A stretch of DNA of 32,078 nt from Actinobacteria bacterium OV450 (GTDB taxonomy: Bacteria; Actinomycetota; Actinomycetes; Streptomycetales; Streptomycetaceae): assembly GCA_001298555.1 (NCBI GenBank), contig LJCW01000375.1:1-32078 (forward strand), given 5' to 3'. Shown piece after piece: positions 7,189-15,004 of the stretch. The notes beneath the pieces are model-generated. The model was not told the DNA's origin and searched no databases. It worked only from the letters and a program-made list of their open reading frames with translations. A program made the position numbers and the translations under genes. Each line of letters starts with the position of its first letter. Position 1 is the stretch's first letter.

Positions 7189-7991
7189 CGTGCACCACCA
7201 CATCCAGGGCGAACCCGTTGACGCCGCGTAAGGGGGCGTGTGGCGCCCTCAAGACGGTTCCGCATGAGCTCATCGCTCAGCCCACCTCTCCTCAGTTCCC
7301 TCAACTAGGTGCTTCTCCCGCGCAGGCAGTCCAGGCCTGCACGAGGACCTGCAACCCCGCCACCTGCGGCGCGGCTCGCTCGCTACAGTGGAACGGTCAC
7401 GCCCTATCCAACGGCGCCGATGCAACCGGCGTGATCACCGATACGCCCCGTGGCGCATCACAACGGGGCAACGACGCAGCCGGGCAGTCACCGATAAGGT
7501 CCGCGACCCGCCACGAAACCCCGCCAACCAGCGGCAACTCCCCGTAATGCGACTCCAGACGGCCGGCAGCGCCGTATCGGGGTTGGGGCTTGCAGAGCGA
7601 GGCCGCTGCAGCTGCGCACCACCGCCCGATGCGCAAGAGCGGTGGCCGCTCCTCGTTGCCGAGCTCAGCGGCCGCGTCCCTTCGGCGCGGGCCGTGCCGT
7701 CGTCATCGTCTCGCGTGCGGGTTGAAGATCCGGCCCAGCCGCGGTCATGGCTTCGAACACGCCGACGACCTTGGCCGGCTCGTTGTGTCCCGCTGCGGCA
7801 GCCACTTCGGCCGGCTGGCGGATGGAGGCCACTTGCCACCGGGGTACGGATGCACGACTGCGCGCGAGAGGCCCCGCTTTGCAGGGTTCCAGCGCCCGGT
7901 TTCCGTGGAAAACGCTCTGGAGTCCGAATCTGGCCCAACTGTCAGCCGTGCATGAGACGGTGATCGTGATCAGTGCAAGCCCGAGGAGCTA
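7189..7991. other. About 800 bp without a recognisable gene
   Basis: All frames that stay open here give arginine-, alanine- or serine-rich products with no family features, so I call no gene. The segment would hold the promoter of the minus-strand winged-helix gene. Two TCACCGAT motifs (about 7435 and 7487) resemble the TGACCG/TCACCG motifs that are dense further right. A GTGATCAC palindrome sits at about 7431-7438. Confidence 0.5.
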
Positions 7992-8531
7992 TTGGCCCGG
8001 TTCCCCGGATGCCGGTCGGCTGTGACCGATGCGGGTGCCGTGACCGGTCACCGTGGCGCATCCCACGCCTTCTTTGAACCCTTCTCGGCCAGAGGCGACG
8101 GTCATGCGCCCGCCGTGCAGGCCCCGGTGTCCGGTCAGGTACCGGTGGCGCCATTGGCGTCGGCCGGTGACCGGCTGCCGGCCGCACGACGTGAGCAGAT
8201 GTCCCCCGACGTGCTGACCGATCCGGTTCCGGCACCTGCTGGGGAGACCGAGCGCTGGGAGGCGACGGTCACCGACACCGGTGCGGCCGCTGCCCGGCTG
8301 CCGGAGCAGCAGACCGAGGAGCCTGTCCTGGATCCGGTCCAGCAGCAGATCCTCACCGTCGCCGCTTGGCTCACCGAGGCCGAAGAGACCGGCGTAAAAC
8401 TCTCCGGAGCAGAAGTGGCCCGCCGCCTGGGGGTATCCCCTAAGACAGGTCAGCGCCGCGTGATCGACGCTGGCAAGCACCTCACCGAGCAGCGTCGCCA
8501 GCAGGGGCGAGCTCACCTCCGCTCGGTCTGA
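7992..8531 (+). CDS. Small HTH protein resembling the C-terminal part of DUF2637-type plasmid proteins
   Basis: The 179-residue reading frame has a disordered Ala/Pro/Val-rich N-terminal part (residues 1-110) and a convincing C-terminal helix-turn-helix: LTVAAWLTEAEETGVKLSG, then AEVARRLGVSPKTGQRRVID. This C-terminal domain is found at the end of DUF2637 membrane proteins of Streptomyces plasmids and integrative elements. Here the usual membrane-spanning N-terminal half is absent and I find no trace of it upstream, so the gene is either a truncated relative or a stand-alone regulator. TTG at 7992 follows GAGGAG with only 3 nt between, so the start is uncertain. Its coding sequence contains several TGACCG/GGTCACC motifs like those just downstream. 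Confidence 0.55.
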   Translation: MARFPGCRSAVTDAGAVTGHRGASHAFFEPFSARGDGHAPAVQAPVSGQVPVAPLASAGDRLPAARREQMSPDVLTDPVPAPAGETERWEATVTDTGAAAARLPEQQTEEPVLDPVQQQILTVAAWLTEAEETGVKLSGAEVARRLGVSPKTGQRRVIDAGKHLTEQRRQQGRAHLRSV

Positions 8532-8534
8532 AAC

Positions 8535-8973
8535 TGACCGCCCCCGCGTGACCGGTGGCTGGTGACCGGTGACCGACGCCTGACCGGTGACCGACGACTG
8601 GTGAGCTCGTGACGTGTCCGGTGACCGGTCATGGCCTGACCGTGGTGACGGCGTGACCGGTGACTGATTCGGTGACCAATCCGGTGACTGAATCGGTGGG
8701 TGACCGACTATTGCCTCACCGATGCGAGGTCACCAGCACGTCGAGTCTGGAGCCCCATTCGAAGCGAGCGGCCCGCGGCGAGGCCCGGCACGTGATCGTG
8801 CTCGGCTGTCTCCGTCGTGACCGATCCAACAGCCCGTACCTCCCTTGACCTGTGGTTTGACCGATGACCGATGGTCAGGGTGACCGGTGACCGATCCGAC
8901 CTCCATCAGTCGTCGGTCATGACCGATCTTCAAAGTCACCAGCCCCTCACACCCCTGCGTGCCCGGTGACCGG
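8535..8973. repeat. TGACCG-rich iteron-like region, candidate origin or partition site
   Basis: I count 17 copies of TGACCG on the + strand between 8535 and 8973, many as the tandem TGACCGGTGACCGA (for example 8563-8576, 8581-8594, 8881-8894), plus GGTGACTGAATCGG variants at 8654-8698. No credible gene occupies this stretch: plus frames are stopped by the repeated TGA, and minus frames show only GHRS-type low-complexity products. Dense short direct repeats next to putative replication proteins are typical of iteron origins, handcuffing sites or centromeres. A related 22-bp block occurs inverted at 22092-22113. Alternatively these are decayed repeats from a DUF2637-type gene linker, which is often encoded by such sequence. 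Confidence 0.7.
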
Positions 8974-9064
8974 CAGCGTGCTCACCGGTCGACGGAAGCG
9001 AGGCGCGGCTGTGCCAGGGCGGTGAGTTATCTGCGGGGCTTCGTTACTCCCCGTTCGTCGGTCA

Positions 9065-9145
9065 ATGCTTTCCGATACCATCATCGAGACCGGCACCGAG
9101 TCCTACCGACTCGCCCAGACCAGGGCAAAGCAGCAGCGCAGCTAG
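9065..9145 (+). pseudogene. Possible C-terminal remnant of an IS21-type IstB ATPase
   Basis: A short frame encodes 26 residues, including TIIETGTESYRLAQTRAK, and ends at TAG 9143-9145. The pattern of hydrophobic residues, Gly, then ESYRL followed by a basic tail resembles the very end of IstB helper ATPases of IS21-family elements. Nothing further upstream continues the protein. The repeats at 9698-9811 could be the terminal repeats of such an element. The match is short, so this is a tentative call. Confidence 0.3.
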
Positions 9146-9188
9146 GAAATCGCATGGAGATCGACGACGTCCCTGGCAGGCTGGGGGC

Positions 9189-9647
9189 ATGGTGTCTCCC
9201 GGTGATCAAGAACTGAGCACGGCCCTTCGGGATGCCGATTCCCCGGACTGGTCCGTTCGCGCAGCAGTCGGTCGGCGGCTTGCAGCCTCGGACAAGCTCG
9301 ACGAAGTGGCGGACGTCCTCCACCGTCTCCTCTTGGACCTCCGAGACTCCGGGGTCACTAAGGAGACGGCAGAGGCACTGCTTGCACGCAGGGACAGAGC
9401 TGGCCTTCGCTGCGTGCTGCTGGCCAGCAGCCAGGCTGTCGAATTCTGGACCAGAGATCAGCTTGGGGCTGCTCTGGACTGCAACCCTGAGTGGATGACG
9501 ACCGATGGCGCGGACCGGCTGATCGAGCAACTGCACGAGCTCGCCGCCGATGACGATGACGGGGTCCGCGACGAGGCCCAAGGCATCCTCTCGAGTCTGC
9601 GGCCGCGCGAGGAATGGGCACGAGACTCGGACGTCGGCCCGCTCTGA
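9189..9647 (+). CDS. Hypothetical helical protein, HEAT-repeat-like
   Basis: I do not recognise a family with certainty. The 152-residue protein is rich in short amphipathic helices (WSVRAAVGRRLAASDKLDEV, VLHRLLLDLRDSGVTKETA, ADRLIEQLHELAADDDDGV, RDEAQGILSSL). The pattern of WSVRAAVGRRLA and DDGVRDEAQGILSSL resembles two HEAT-type units at the ends. It is acidic, soluble and lacks signal or membrane segments. The ATG at 9189 follows CTGGGGGC, a usable ribosome-binding site. HEAT-like proteins of this size in mobile DNA are sometimes immunity proteins, but no toxin gene is adjacent, so no role is assigned. It lies between a possible istB remnant and a set of direct repeats. Confidence 0.6.
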   Translation: MVSPGDQELSTALRDADSPDWSVRAAVGRRLAASDKLDEVADVLHRLLLDLRDSGVTKETAEALLARRDRAGLRCVLLASSQAVEFWTRDQLGAALDCNPEWMTTDGADRLIEQLHELAADDDDGVRDEAQGILSSLRPREEWARDSDVGPL

Positions 9648-9697
9648 CCCGACACGACAGCACAGCCCGGTTCTCATGGGCCGGACCCATCGCTGAC

Positions 9698-9811
9698 GGG
9701 GCCAGTCCGAACCGGAAGCCGGGGCCAGGTCAAGCCGGAAGCCGCACCGAGAGAACCGCGGCATGGAGCCAGTTCAGGCCGGAAAAGTGGGGCCAGATCA
9801 AACCGTCAACG
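9698..9811. repeat. Four imperfect 23-bp direct repeats (GGGGCCAG..TCAA.CCGGAA)
   Basis: Copies lie at 9698-9720, 9721-9743, 9765-9787 and 9789-9811, each close to GGGGCCAGnTCAAnCCGGAA followed by 3 variable bases; the first two are directly abutting. The last copy ends 15 bp before the start codon of the next gene. Multiple short repeats of this kind are typical of the ends of IS21-family elements, where the transposase binds. They could instead be operator sites for the gene that begins at 9827. Confidence 0.65.
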
Positions 9812-9826
9812 CCAGAGGAGGGTGAC

Positions 9827-10258
9827 GTGGGTACGGTCTTACGGATCGATGTGGATGGCGCGGTCGTTGTGCTGACCTGGCCGGGTGATGCGGGTCGGTG
9901 GCAGGTGGTGCGTACTGCTGTGGGCGGTCCGGCGGATGCGGCGGTCTACCACCGAAGGACGCAGTTCCATGTGCATGGGAACGGGCAGTCTGAGCGGCTG
10001 GCGATGAATCTGTCGGCGTGGGTGTTGGCGTCCGTGTGGCGGGGGATGGAGATTCCTTACGGCTTCTACGGGCCGGTGGTCGTCACGGGGCCGCAGCTGG
10101 ATGCCTTGGACGAAGCGATGGCTGAGGAAGTACGGGCGGTTTGTGAGGCGGTGGCGGAGGTGCGGGAGGAGTGGGTGAGGCGGCAGCCGGCTGGTGAGTG
10201 GCAGGCTCGTGCCGAACTTCTCGCCGCGGCCCGTCAACGGGTAGCGGCACTCGCCTGA
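9827..10258 (+). CDS. Hypothetical plasmid protein, possibly DUF3846-like
   Basis: The 143-residue product begins MGTVLRIDVDGAVVVLTWPG and contains NLSAWVLASVWRGMEIPYGF and YGPVVVTGPQLDALDE before a charged C-terminal helix. The opening beta strand followed by a central segment ending in GPVVVTG recalls DUF3846, a small domain of unknown function found on phages and plasmids, but the match is only by eye. The GTG at 9827 is chosen because GAGGAGGGTG precedes it at a good distance and the protein sense begins there; the frame extends upstream through the repeats at 9698-9811 without conserved residues. The gene ends 30 bp before a strong terminator and converges with the minus-strand cluster. 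Confidence 0.7.
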   Translation: MGTVLRIDVDGAVVVLTWPGDAGRWQVVRTAVGGPADAAVYHRRTQFHVHGNGQSERLAMNLSAWVLASVWRGMEIPYGFYGPVVVTGPQLDALDEAMAEEVRAVCEAVAEVREEWVRRQPAGEWQARAELLAAARQRVAALA

Positions 10259-10288
10259 ACGCTGGACCGCCAGCCTGCTCTGAACGGG

Positions 10289-10319
10289 TGTGGGGCCCCT
10301 GCAACTGCAGGGGCCCACA
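10289..10319. terminator. Strong hairpin terminator between convergent genes
   Basis: The sequence folds as TGTGGGGCCCCTGCA, a 2-nt AC centre, then TGCAGGGGCCCACA, pairing almost completely with one bulged G. It lies between the stop of the plus-strand gene (10258) and the stop of the minus-strand gene (10342), where a bidirectional terminator is expected. There is no long T-run, as is common in high-GC actinobacteria. Confidence 0.85.
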
Positions 10320-10341
10320 ACCATCTATGCCGTGCTGGGTA

Positions 10342-13300
10342 TCAGGTTGCCGTGGTCCCGACCGTCGTGGGGGAGGGTCGGCCGGACAGGACGAGGTCGA
10401 TCGTGTCCTCGGTGAGGCTGTCGAGGGTGATGTCGTAGGTGCGGGCCATCTGCTGCACTCGGGCGACCGTTCTGCGGATGGATGCCTGGTTGTCCGCGGC
10501 CCATTCGATGTGGAGGAGGTCCCGGTAGAGGACTTCCGAGGTCTCTTCGACGTCGAGGCCTTGCTGGACGGTGCGGCGGGCGGCGTCGAGGTCGGGGGCG
10601 GTCCCGTCGGTGTGCCAGCGGGCGAGAGTATGGGCGGTGTCGGTGATCCTCGACAGCATGTCCTGGATGGCGGGGTCGGCCCAGGGCAGGGTCCTGCCGT
10701 CGAACGGCTTGCCCCGTACCAGCCCCATCGCCGTTTCCAGATCTGCGATGCCGCCCTCGGGCCCGGTGGCCAGCCCGCGCGAGGCCAGCTGCTGGAAGCG
10801 GTCCCAGTCGGAGGTGACGGCGGGGTGGAAGGCGTAGCCGCTGCCGCTCTTGGGCCGTGGCAGCAGCGGGTATCCGTCGGCGGTCAGGCCGATTTGGTTG
10901 CGGAGCTCGGACAGGCGTGAGTGCAGGGTGCGGGTGGACCACGGGTTGACGGGGTCCATGGCCTGGCACAGGTACTCGGCGCTACGCCCCGGGCGCAGGT
11001 GGATCAAAGCGGCGATGGCGTTGGTGCGGGGGCTGTGGGCGGATCCGAGGCCGCCGGTGATGCGTAAGGGGCCCAGCATCTCGATACAGACCGTGTCCTC
11101 GTCGCCTTGTTCGCCTTCGGTCCGGCCTGCGGGGATGAGTTCGGGGGGCTGGCCCGGGCGGGCGGGATCGTCGCGAGTGCCGGGAGTGCCGGTGGCGGGC
11201 TGGCCCTTGGCCTCGGGGGCCTCGGTGGTGTCCGCGGCTTCGGTCTCGGTAGCTGCGGGGGTGCTTGGGGCGGTGGCCGCGAGGAGGGCAGGGAACGGGT
11301 TGCCCGGGTCGTGCGCGCCTTCGCTGGTCACCCGCACGGTCAAAGGCGCCCCGGTCGCGGCCGGCTGGTCGTGGTTCTCCGCGAATTCCCACGCTCCGGT
11401 CGCGGGTTCGGGTTCCTGCACGGACACCTGCAGGGCGTGTACGTACTGCCGGTACTGCTCATCGGTGACCCGCTGCAAAGTCACCGCCTCGTCCAGCAGC
11501 TCCAGGCGGGTGTCCTGGTCGCGGCGGGTGTCGAGGATTTCGGCGTGGGGGAAGACGCGACGAGTGGCGTCGGTAGCGGGCAGGACGACGGCAGTGCGCA
11601 GGCTGCGGGCAGCGGCAAGGGCATCGGCGAGCTGGGTGACGTGCTCCTCGTCGCTGTCGCCGGCGGCGATGAGCAGCCAGGGCAGGACCTGCTGGCCGCT
11701 TTGGTGGGCTTCGAGGAGGAGTTCGCCGAGGTCGGCGGCGACGGCGGGCAGGTGGGGCATGGTGCGGATCCTGCCCTGGGGCAGGAGTCCGGCCAGGCGG
11801 GATCCGAGTCCGGTGGTGAGGATTTCGCTGTAGTCGGTCCAGGCGCAGGTGCCGAGCTCGAGGGCGAGGGCGCGGGCGACTTCGAGGACCTCGTCGGCTT
11901 CGCCGTCCAGGAGCAGCACTTTGCAGGTCATGAGGTCGGCCAGGAGCAGGCCGGTCTGGGTGGCGCCGAGGGTGACCAGTCCCGGGTACGGGGCCTGGAT
12001 GTCCTGGACCTGGTCGGCGGGCAGCAGCACCGCCTGGCCGTCCAGTGTCCAGGCTCGAGGAGTGCCGCCGGCGGTGAAGGGTGCGACAGGCTCGGCAGGT
12101 TCGTCGAGCAGCAGGGTGATGCCGTCGGCATCGAGGTGGGCGCCGCGCAGGGTGGGCAGGGCGTGTTCTGTTGCGGTGGCGTGGTGGGCGAGGGTGCGCA
12201 GGACACGGTCGAGGAATTCGATTCCGACCGGCTCCGATGTTGCGCCGAGGATCTGTTCGAGAGTGCTGGGGTCGGTGTCCTGGGCGATGGTCTGTCCGGC
12301 GCGCCGCTGGCGCTGCTGCACGATCCGCCGTACGCCGAGAGCGCCGACCAGGGAAGCGGCCAGCAGGGTGCCGATCCCTGCGACCAACGCCCAGTTGATG
12401 TTCGTGGGGATCTCGGTGCTCGGGGTGGCGGTTTCGCTGACGGACGGGGTGGCCGGTGCAGGGGTCTGCTGCGGGGTCGCGACCCTGGAATGCGTAGTTG
12501 ACGGTGTGGGCGCCGGTGCGGGCGAGGTCGTTGCCGGTGCCGGGGCGCCCGGTGACGTGGGGGCTGCTGTCGGTGGCGCAGCGGGCGCCGGAGCGGGATC
12601 CGGGAGCTGGGGCGGAGGGGGCGTGGCGGTTGAGGCGGGTCGGGGGAGAGAGAGCTGCTGGCCGGGGTGGATCAGGTCGGGGTCGGTGAAGACGCTGCCG
12701 TCGGGCAGCACCTGGCCTTTGTTCAGGTCGAAGATCTCCTGGTATCGGTCGGCGTTGCCCAGGATGGTCGCGGCGATGGCGGACAGGCTGTCGCCCTTCC
12801 GGACGCTGTACGTCGCAGGCGCTTCCCCGGTTGGCTGCGGGTTTTCTCCACCGGTCGCGGCCGGGCGGGCGTCGGCCGGAAGTTGCAGGGTCCATCCGGG
12901 CTGGATGGGCTGGTCAGCGTGGAAGACGGTGCCGTCCGTCATGGGGTGGCCTTCATTGAGGGTGGCGATGTCGCCCCATCGCTCGCCGTCGCCGAGGCGT
13001 TCGGCTGCAATCGACCACAGGCTCTCAGCGGGCCGTGCGTCGCGGACGGTGTGGGTGACGGCCGTGCCGGCGGTCGGTGCTGAGGCTTCCACGCGTGACG
13101 TGCTGCTTTGTCCTCCAGGGAAGGCTGCGGCGCTCGCGCTGACGGTCGGGGTACCGGTGGGGGCTGCGGTGGCGGGGGCGGCGAGGGCGGTGCCGGCTGG
13201 CAGGGCGAGCAGGACGGCGGCGACGAGTGCGGCGGCGGCCCGCTGGCCGAGCAGGCCGCGGATCTGGGGTGCGGTGCGGCCGCGGAGCTGGGCGGGGATT

Positions 13301-13581
13301 TCCAGCAGGACGGCGAGGGTGAAGCACGCCCATCCGGCCCATCCGGCGCAGGCCAGGAGCAGGAGGAAGACCTGTCCGGAGTCCTCGGTGGACAGCAGGC
13401 TGGTGAGGGCGGCGAGCCCGGGCGGCCCGACGAGGGCGGTGGCCCACCACAGCAGGGCGGGCAGTCCGGCCAGCAGAGCGGCCAGCACGGTCAGGGAGAG
13501 CAGACCGCGCAGGAGCGCGGCCGCGGTTTGAGCGCCGCCGTGCCGCCGCGGCGGCGTGGGGACGGGGGTGGGCTTCGGCAT
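10342..13581 (-). CDS. Large membrane protein with two LysM domains and a C-terminal BTAD domain
   Basis: The 1079-residue protein has transmembrane segments near residues 24-50, 70-95 and 115-135. Two LysM-type peptidoglycan-binding motifs follow: about 176-240 (ESLWSIAAERLGDGERWGDI) and 256-313 (YSVRKGDSLSAIAATILGNA). After a Pro/Ala-rich spacer comes another transmembrane segment (NWALVAGIGTLLAASLVGAL, about 397-416). A long region of unknown function is followed by a winged-helix plus BTAD-like part (about 830-1060; VCIEMLGPLRITGG, later TSEVLYRDLLHIEWAADN). BTAD is a bacterial transcriptional activation/TPR-type domain. It is the last gene of the Tad-like cluster, 29 bp after the previous stop, with GAGAAGGA before its ATG. 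It may link the pilus base to the cell wall and to signalling; that role is inferred. Confidence 0.87.
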   Translation of the reverse strand: MPKPTPVPTPPRRHGGAQTAAALLRGLLSLTVLAALLAGLPALLWWATALVGPPGLAALTSLLSTEDSGQVFLLLLACAGWAGWACFTLAVLLEIPAQLRGRTAPQIRGLLGQRAAAALVAAVLLALPAGTALAAPATAAPTGTPTVSASAAAFPGGQSSTSRVEASAPTAGTAVTHTVRDARPAESLWSIAAERLGDGERWGDIATLNEGHPMTDGTVFHADQPIQPGWTLQLPADARPAATGGENPQPTGEAPATYSVRKGDSLSAIAATILGNADRYQEIFDLNKGQVLPDGSVFTDPDLIHPGQQLSLPRPASTATPPPPQLPDPAPAPAAPPTAAPTSPGAPAPATTSPAPAPTPSTTHSRVATPQQTPAPATPSVSETATPSTEIPTNINWALVAGIGTLLAASLVGALGVRRIVQQRQRRAGQTIAQDTDPSTLEQILGATSEPVGIEFLDRVLRTLAHHATATEHALPTLRGAHLDADGITLLLDEPAEPVAPFTAGGTPRAWTLDGQAVLLPADQVQDIQAPYPGLVTLGATQTGLLLADLMTCKVLLLDGEADEVLEVARALALELGTCAWTDYSEILTTGLGSRLAGLLPQGRIRTMPHLPAVAADLGELLLEAHQSGQQVLPWLLIAAGDSDEEHVTQLADALAAARSLRTAVVLPATDATRRVFPHAEILDTRRDQDTRLELLDEAVTLQRVTDEQYRQYVHALQVSVQEPEPATGAWEFAENHDQPAATGAPLTVRVTSEGAHDPGNPFPALLAATAPSTPAATETEAADTTEAPEAKGQPATGTPGTRDDPARPGQPPELIPAGRTEGEQGDEDTVCIEMLGPLRITGGLGSAHSPRTNAIAALIHLRPGRSAEYLCQAMDPVNPWSTRTLHSRLSELRNQIGLTADGYPLLPRPKSGSGYAFHPAVTSDWDRFQQLASRGLATGPEGGIADLETAMGLVRGKPFDGRTLPWADPAIQDMLSRITDTAHTLARWHTDGTAPDLDAARRTVQQGLDVEETSEVLYRDLLHIEWAADNQASIRRTVARVQQMARTYDITLDSLTEDTIDLVLSGRPSPTTVGTTAT

Positions 13582-13610
13582 GGCCGGTCCTTCTCGCGTT
13601 CAGCGGTGGG

Positions 13611-14057
13611 CTATTGCGGCTGGGTGGTGCCGTAGAGCAGGCGGGCAGAGCCGTGCCCGGTGACGTCCATCGATCCGATACCGGCGATGGCCAGGAACTT
13701 GGTCGGGTAGGTGTCGTGGACGGTGACGGTCAGGCGAGTGCCGTCAGCGGAGAGGGCGGCGCTGCCCTGGGTGCTGGCGCGGGCGAGGTAGGCCTGCGCG
13801 GCCGCCTGGGCGGCTGCGGGATCGGCACGGACCGCCGTCCCGGTGACGGCGGCCGCGGGGTCGATGGCCTGCCCGGCTGCCCGGGCCGCCTCCATGGCCA
13901 CGGCGTCGGCGCGCTTGGTGGCGCGTAGTTTGCCGCTACCGTCGATGGCCAGCCCGATGATCGCCAACAGGGCCACGGTGACGATCGCCGTGTACACGGC
14001 GATCCCGCCCCGGTCTTTCTGCAGGCGGCCGGACCACCAGGTACGCACGTCGCGCAT
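13611..14057 (-). CDS. TadG-like pseudopilin-type membrane protein
   Basis: The 148-residue protein begins MRDVRTWWSGRLQKDRGGIA and has one transmembrane helix (VYTAIVTVALLAIIGLAIDG) followed by an exported domain (AVAMEAARAAGQAID, repeated Ala-rich helix, then a beta-rich end). This layout is that of TadE/TadG-like proteins that join the base or tip of Flp/Tad pili. The ATG at 14057 is chosen because it lies just past the stop of the preceding gene and gives a clean N-terminus; upstream in-frame sequence overlaps that gene. The residue at +5 after DRG is Tyr, not the canonical Glu. Confidence 0.82.
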   Translation of the reverse strand: MRDVRTWWSGRLQKDRGGIAVYTAIVTVALLAIIGLAIDGSGKLRATKRADAVAMEAARAAGQAIDPAAAVTGTAVRADPAAAQAAAQAYLARASTQGSAALSADGTRLTVTVHDTYPTKFLAIAGIGSMDVTGHGSARLLYGTTQPQ

Positions 14058-14059
14058 GC

Positions 14060-14524
14060 TCAGCCCTCCCGGGAGCGGTAGGCGTCCACGACGGACGTGA
14101 AGCGGCTGGTCATCGTCTTGGATCCCGGAGCGCCGGGCAGCAGCAGATCGCTCATGGTGACGGTGCAGGAGATGGTCACCGTCACCGTGCCAACCTGCCC
14201 GACTGGCACGGCGAGCCCGGAGGCGTCGACGCTGGTGCTGGTGGAGGCGCAGTGGATGCCCTGATCGTCCAGCGAGCGGGCGGCCGCTGCAGCCGCTTCG
14301 GCTTGCGCGCTGGTGTAGGTGCGGGAGATCGACGCGGCGCGGGCCGCGTCCTCGGCGGCCGCATCGACCTTCGCGCCGGCCATGACGATGCGGCCGCCCG
14401 CGATGGCCAGGCACAGCAGGATCAGCAGCAGCGGGGTGACGATCGCGGCCGCGATCGTCTCACTGCCCCGGTCACCCCCCTCCGTGCGCCGCCCCATCCA
14501 CTTCATGAACCTGGCGGTGTTCAC
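14060..14524 (-). CDS. TadE/TadF-like pseudopilin-type membrane protein
   Basis: The 154-residue protein has a short basic N-terminus, the motif GGDRGSETIAAAIVTP, one hydrophobic helix (LLLILLCLAIAGGRIVMAG) and an exported Ala-rich then beta-rich domain with a pair of Cys (CASTS, ISCTVT). This is the TadE-type layout used for minor Tad pilins. The GTG at 14524 overlaps the preceding stop (GTGA). The next gene starts 3 bp after this stop codon. Confidence 0.82.
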   Translation of the reverse strand: MNTARFMKWMGRRTEGGDRGSETIAAAIVTPLLLILLCLAIAGGRIVMAGAKVDAAAEDAARAASISRTYTSAQAEAAAAAARSLDDQGIHCASTSTSVDASGLAVPVGQVGTVTVTISCTVTMSDLLLPGAPGSKTMTSRFTSVVDAYRSREG

Positions 14525-14973
14525 GGCGCCGTCCACCTTTCCCTCGGCGCGCCGGCTGACTGCGAGACGGACAGAGCGCCCACTCCGGGGATGAGGGACG
14601 GTGCGCTGCCGGTGACCGTGACCCGCACGTCAGTGGCGGAGCTCCCGGAGGTGGTGACGGCGGTTGCGGTGAGGCTGTCGCCCGCGATCCGGCCGAGGGC
14701 TTCTTGGGCGCGGGCTGCTCCCGCTCCTTCGGGTGCCTGGTAGACGCGGGCGGCGGCGACGCCTTCGCGGGCAGCGGTCAGGGCGATGCTGCGGGCGTGG
14801 ACCCACATCGCGGCCTGGACCACAGCGACGGTCACAAGGATGACGAACGGGAAGATGATCGCCATCTGGATCGACGCCTCCCCCCGGTCCCCGACCAGCC
14901 GTCGCCGAAGTGCTGCCAGCCGGCCCCCGGCCCGCTTGTTGCGGACCGGCCGTCTCCGCGCCGTACGCGCCAC
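14521..14973 (-). CDS. TadE-like pseudopilin-type membrane protein
   Basis: The 150-residue product has a very basic N-terminus (ARTARRRPVRNKRAGG), the motif VGDRGEASIQMAIIFP, a hydrophobic helix (FVILVTVAVVQAAMWVHARS) and an exported domain (ALTAAREGVAAARVY, then a beta-rich part). IQMAIIFPFVIL is the TadE signature region. The GTG at 14973 follows AGGAGGAGGG, a very strong ribosome-binding site, so this start is preferred over longer alternatives that run into the pilin gene. In the usual TadE motif the fifth residue after the Gly is Glu; here it is Gln. Confidence 0.85.
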   Translation of the reverse strand: MARTARRRPVRNKRAGGRLAALRRRLVGDRGEASIQMAIIFPFVILVTVAVVQAAMWVHARSIALTAAREGVAAARVYQAPEGAGAARAQEALGRIAGDSLTATAVTTSGSSATDVRVTVTGSAPSLIPGVGALSVSQSAGAPRERWTAP

Positions 14974-15004
14974 CGTGTCCCTCCTCCTCCTGCGTTTCTC
15001 GCTG

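Noticed and set aside
7435..7938. Minus-strand frame in the gap before the HTH gene
   Set aside because: It has no ribosome-binding site or domain, and its Arg/Ser-rich composition matches random high-GC frames.
8660..8848. Short + frame inside the TGACCG region
   Set aside because: Its first residues only translate the repeats (TDSVTNPVTESV) and the rest is unlike any protein; no ribosome-binding site.
11107..12501. Gly-rich 464-codon frame on the + strand
   Set aside because: It is antisense to the LysM/BTAD gene; composition is typical of shadow frames.
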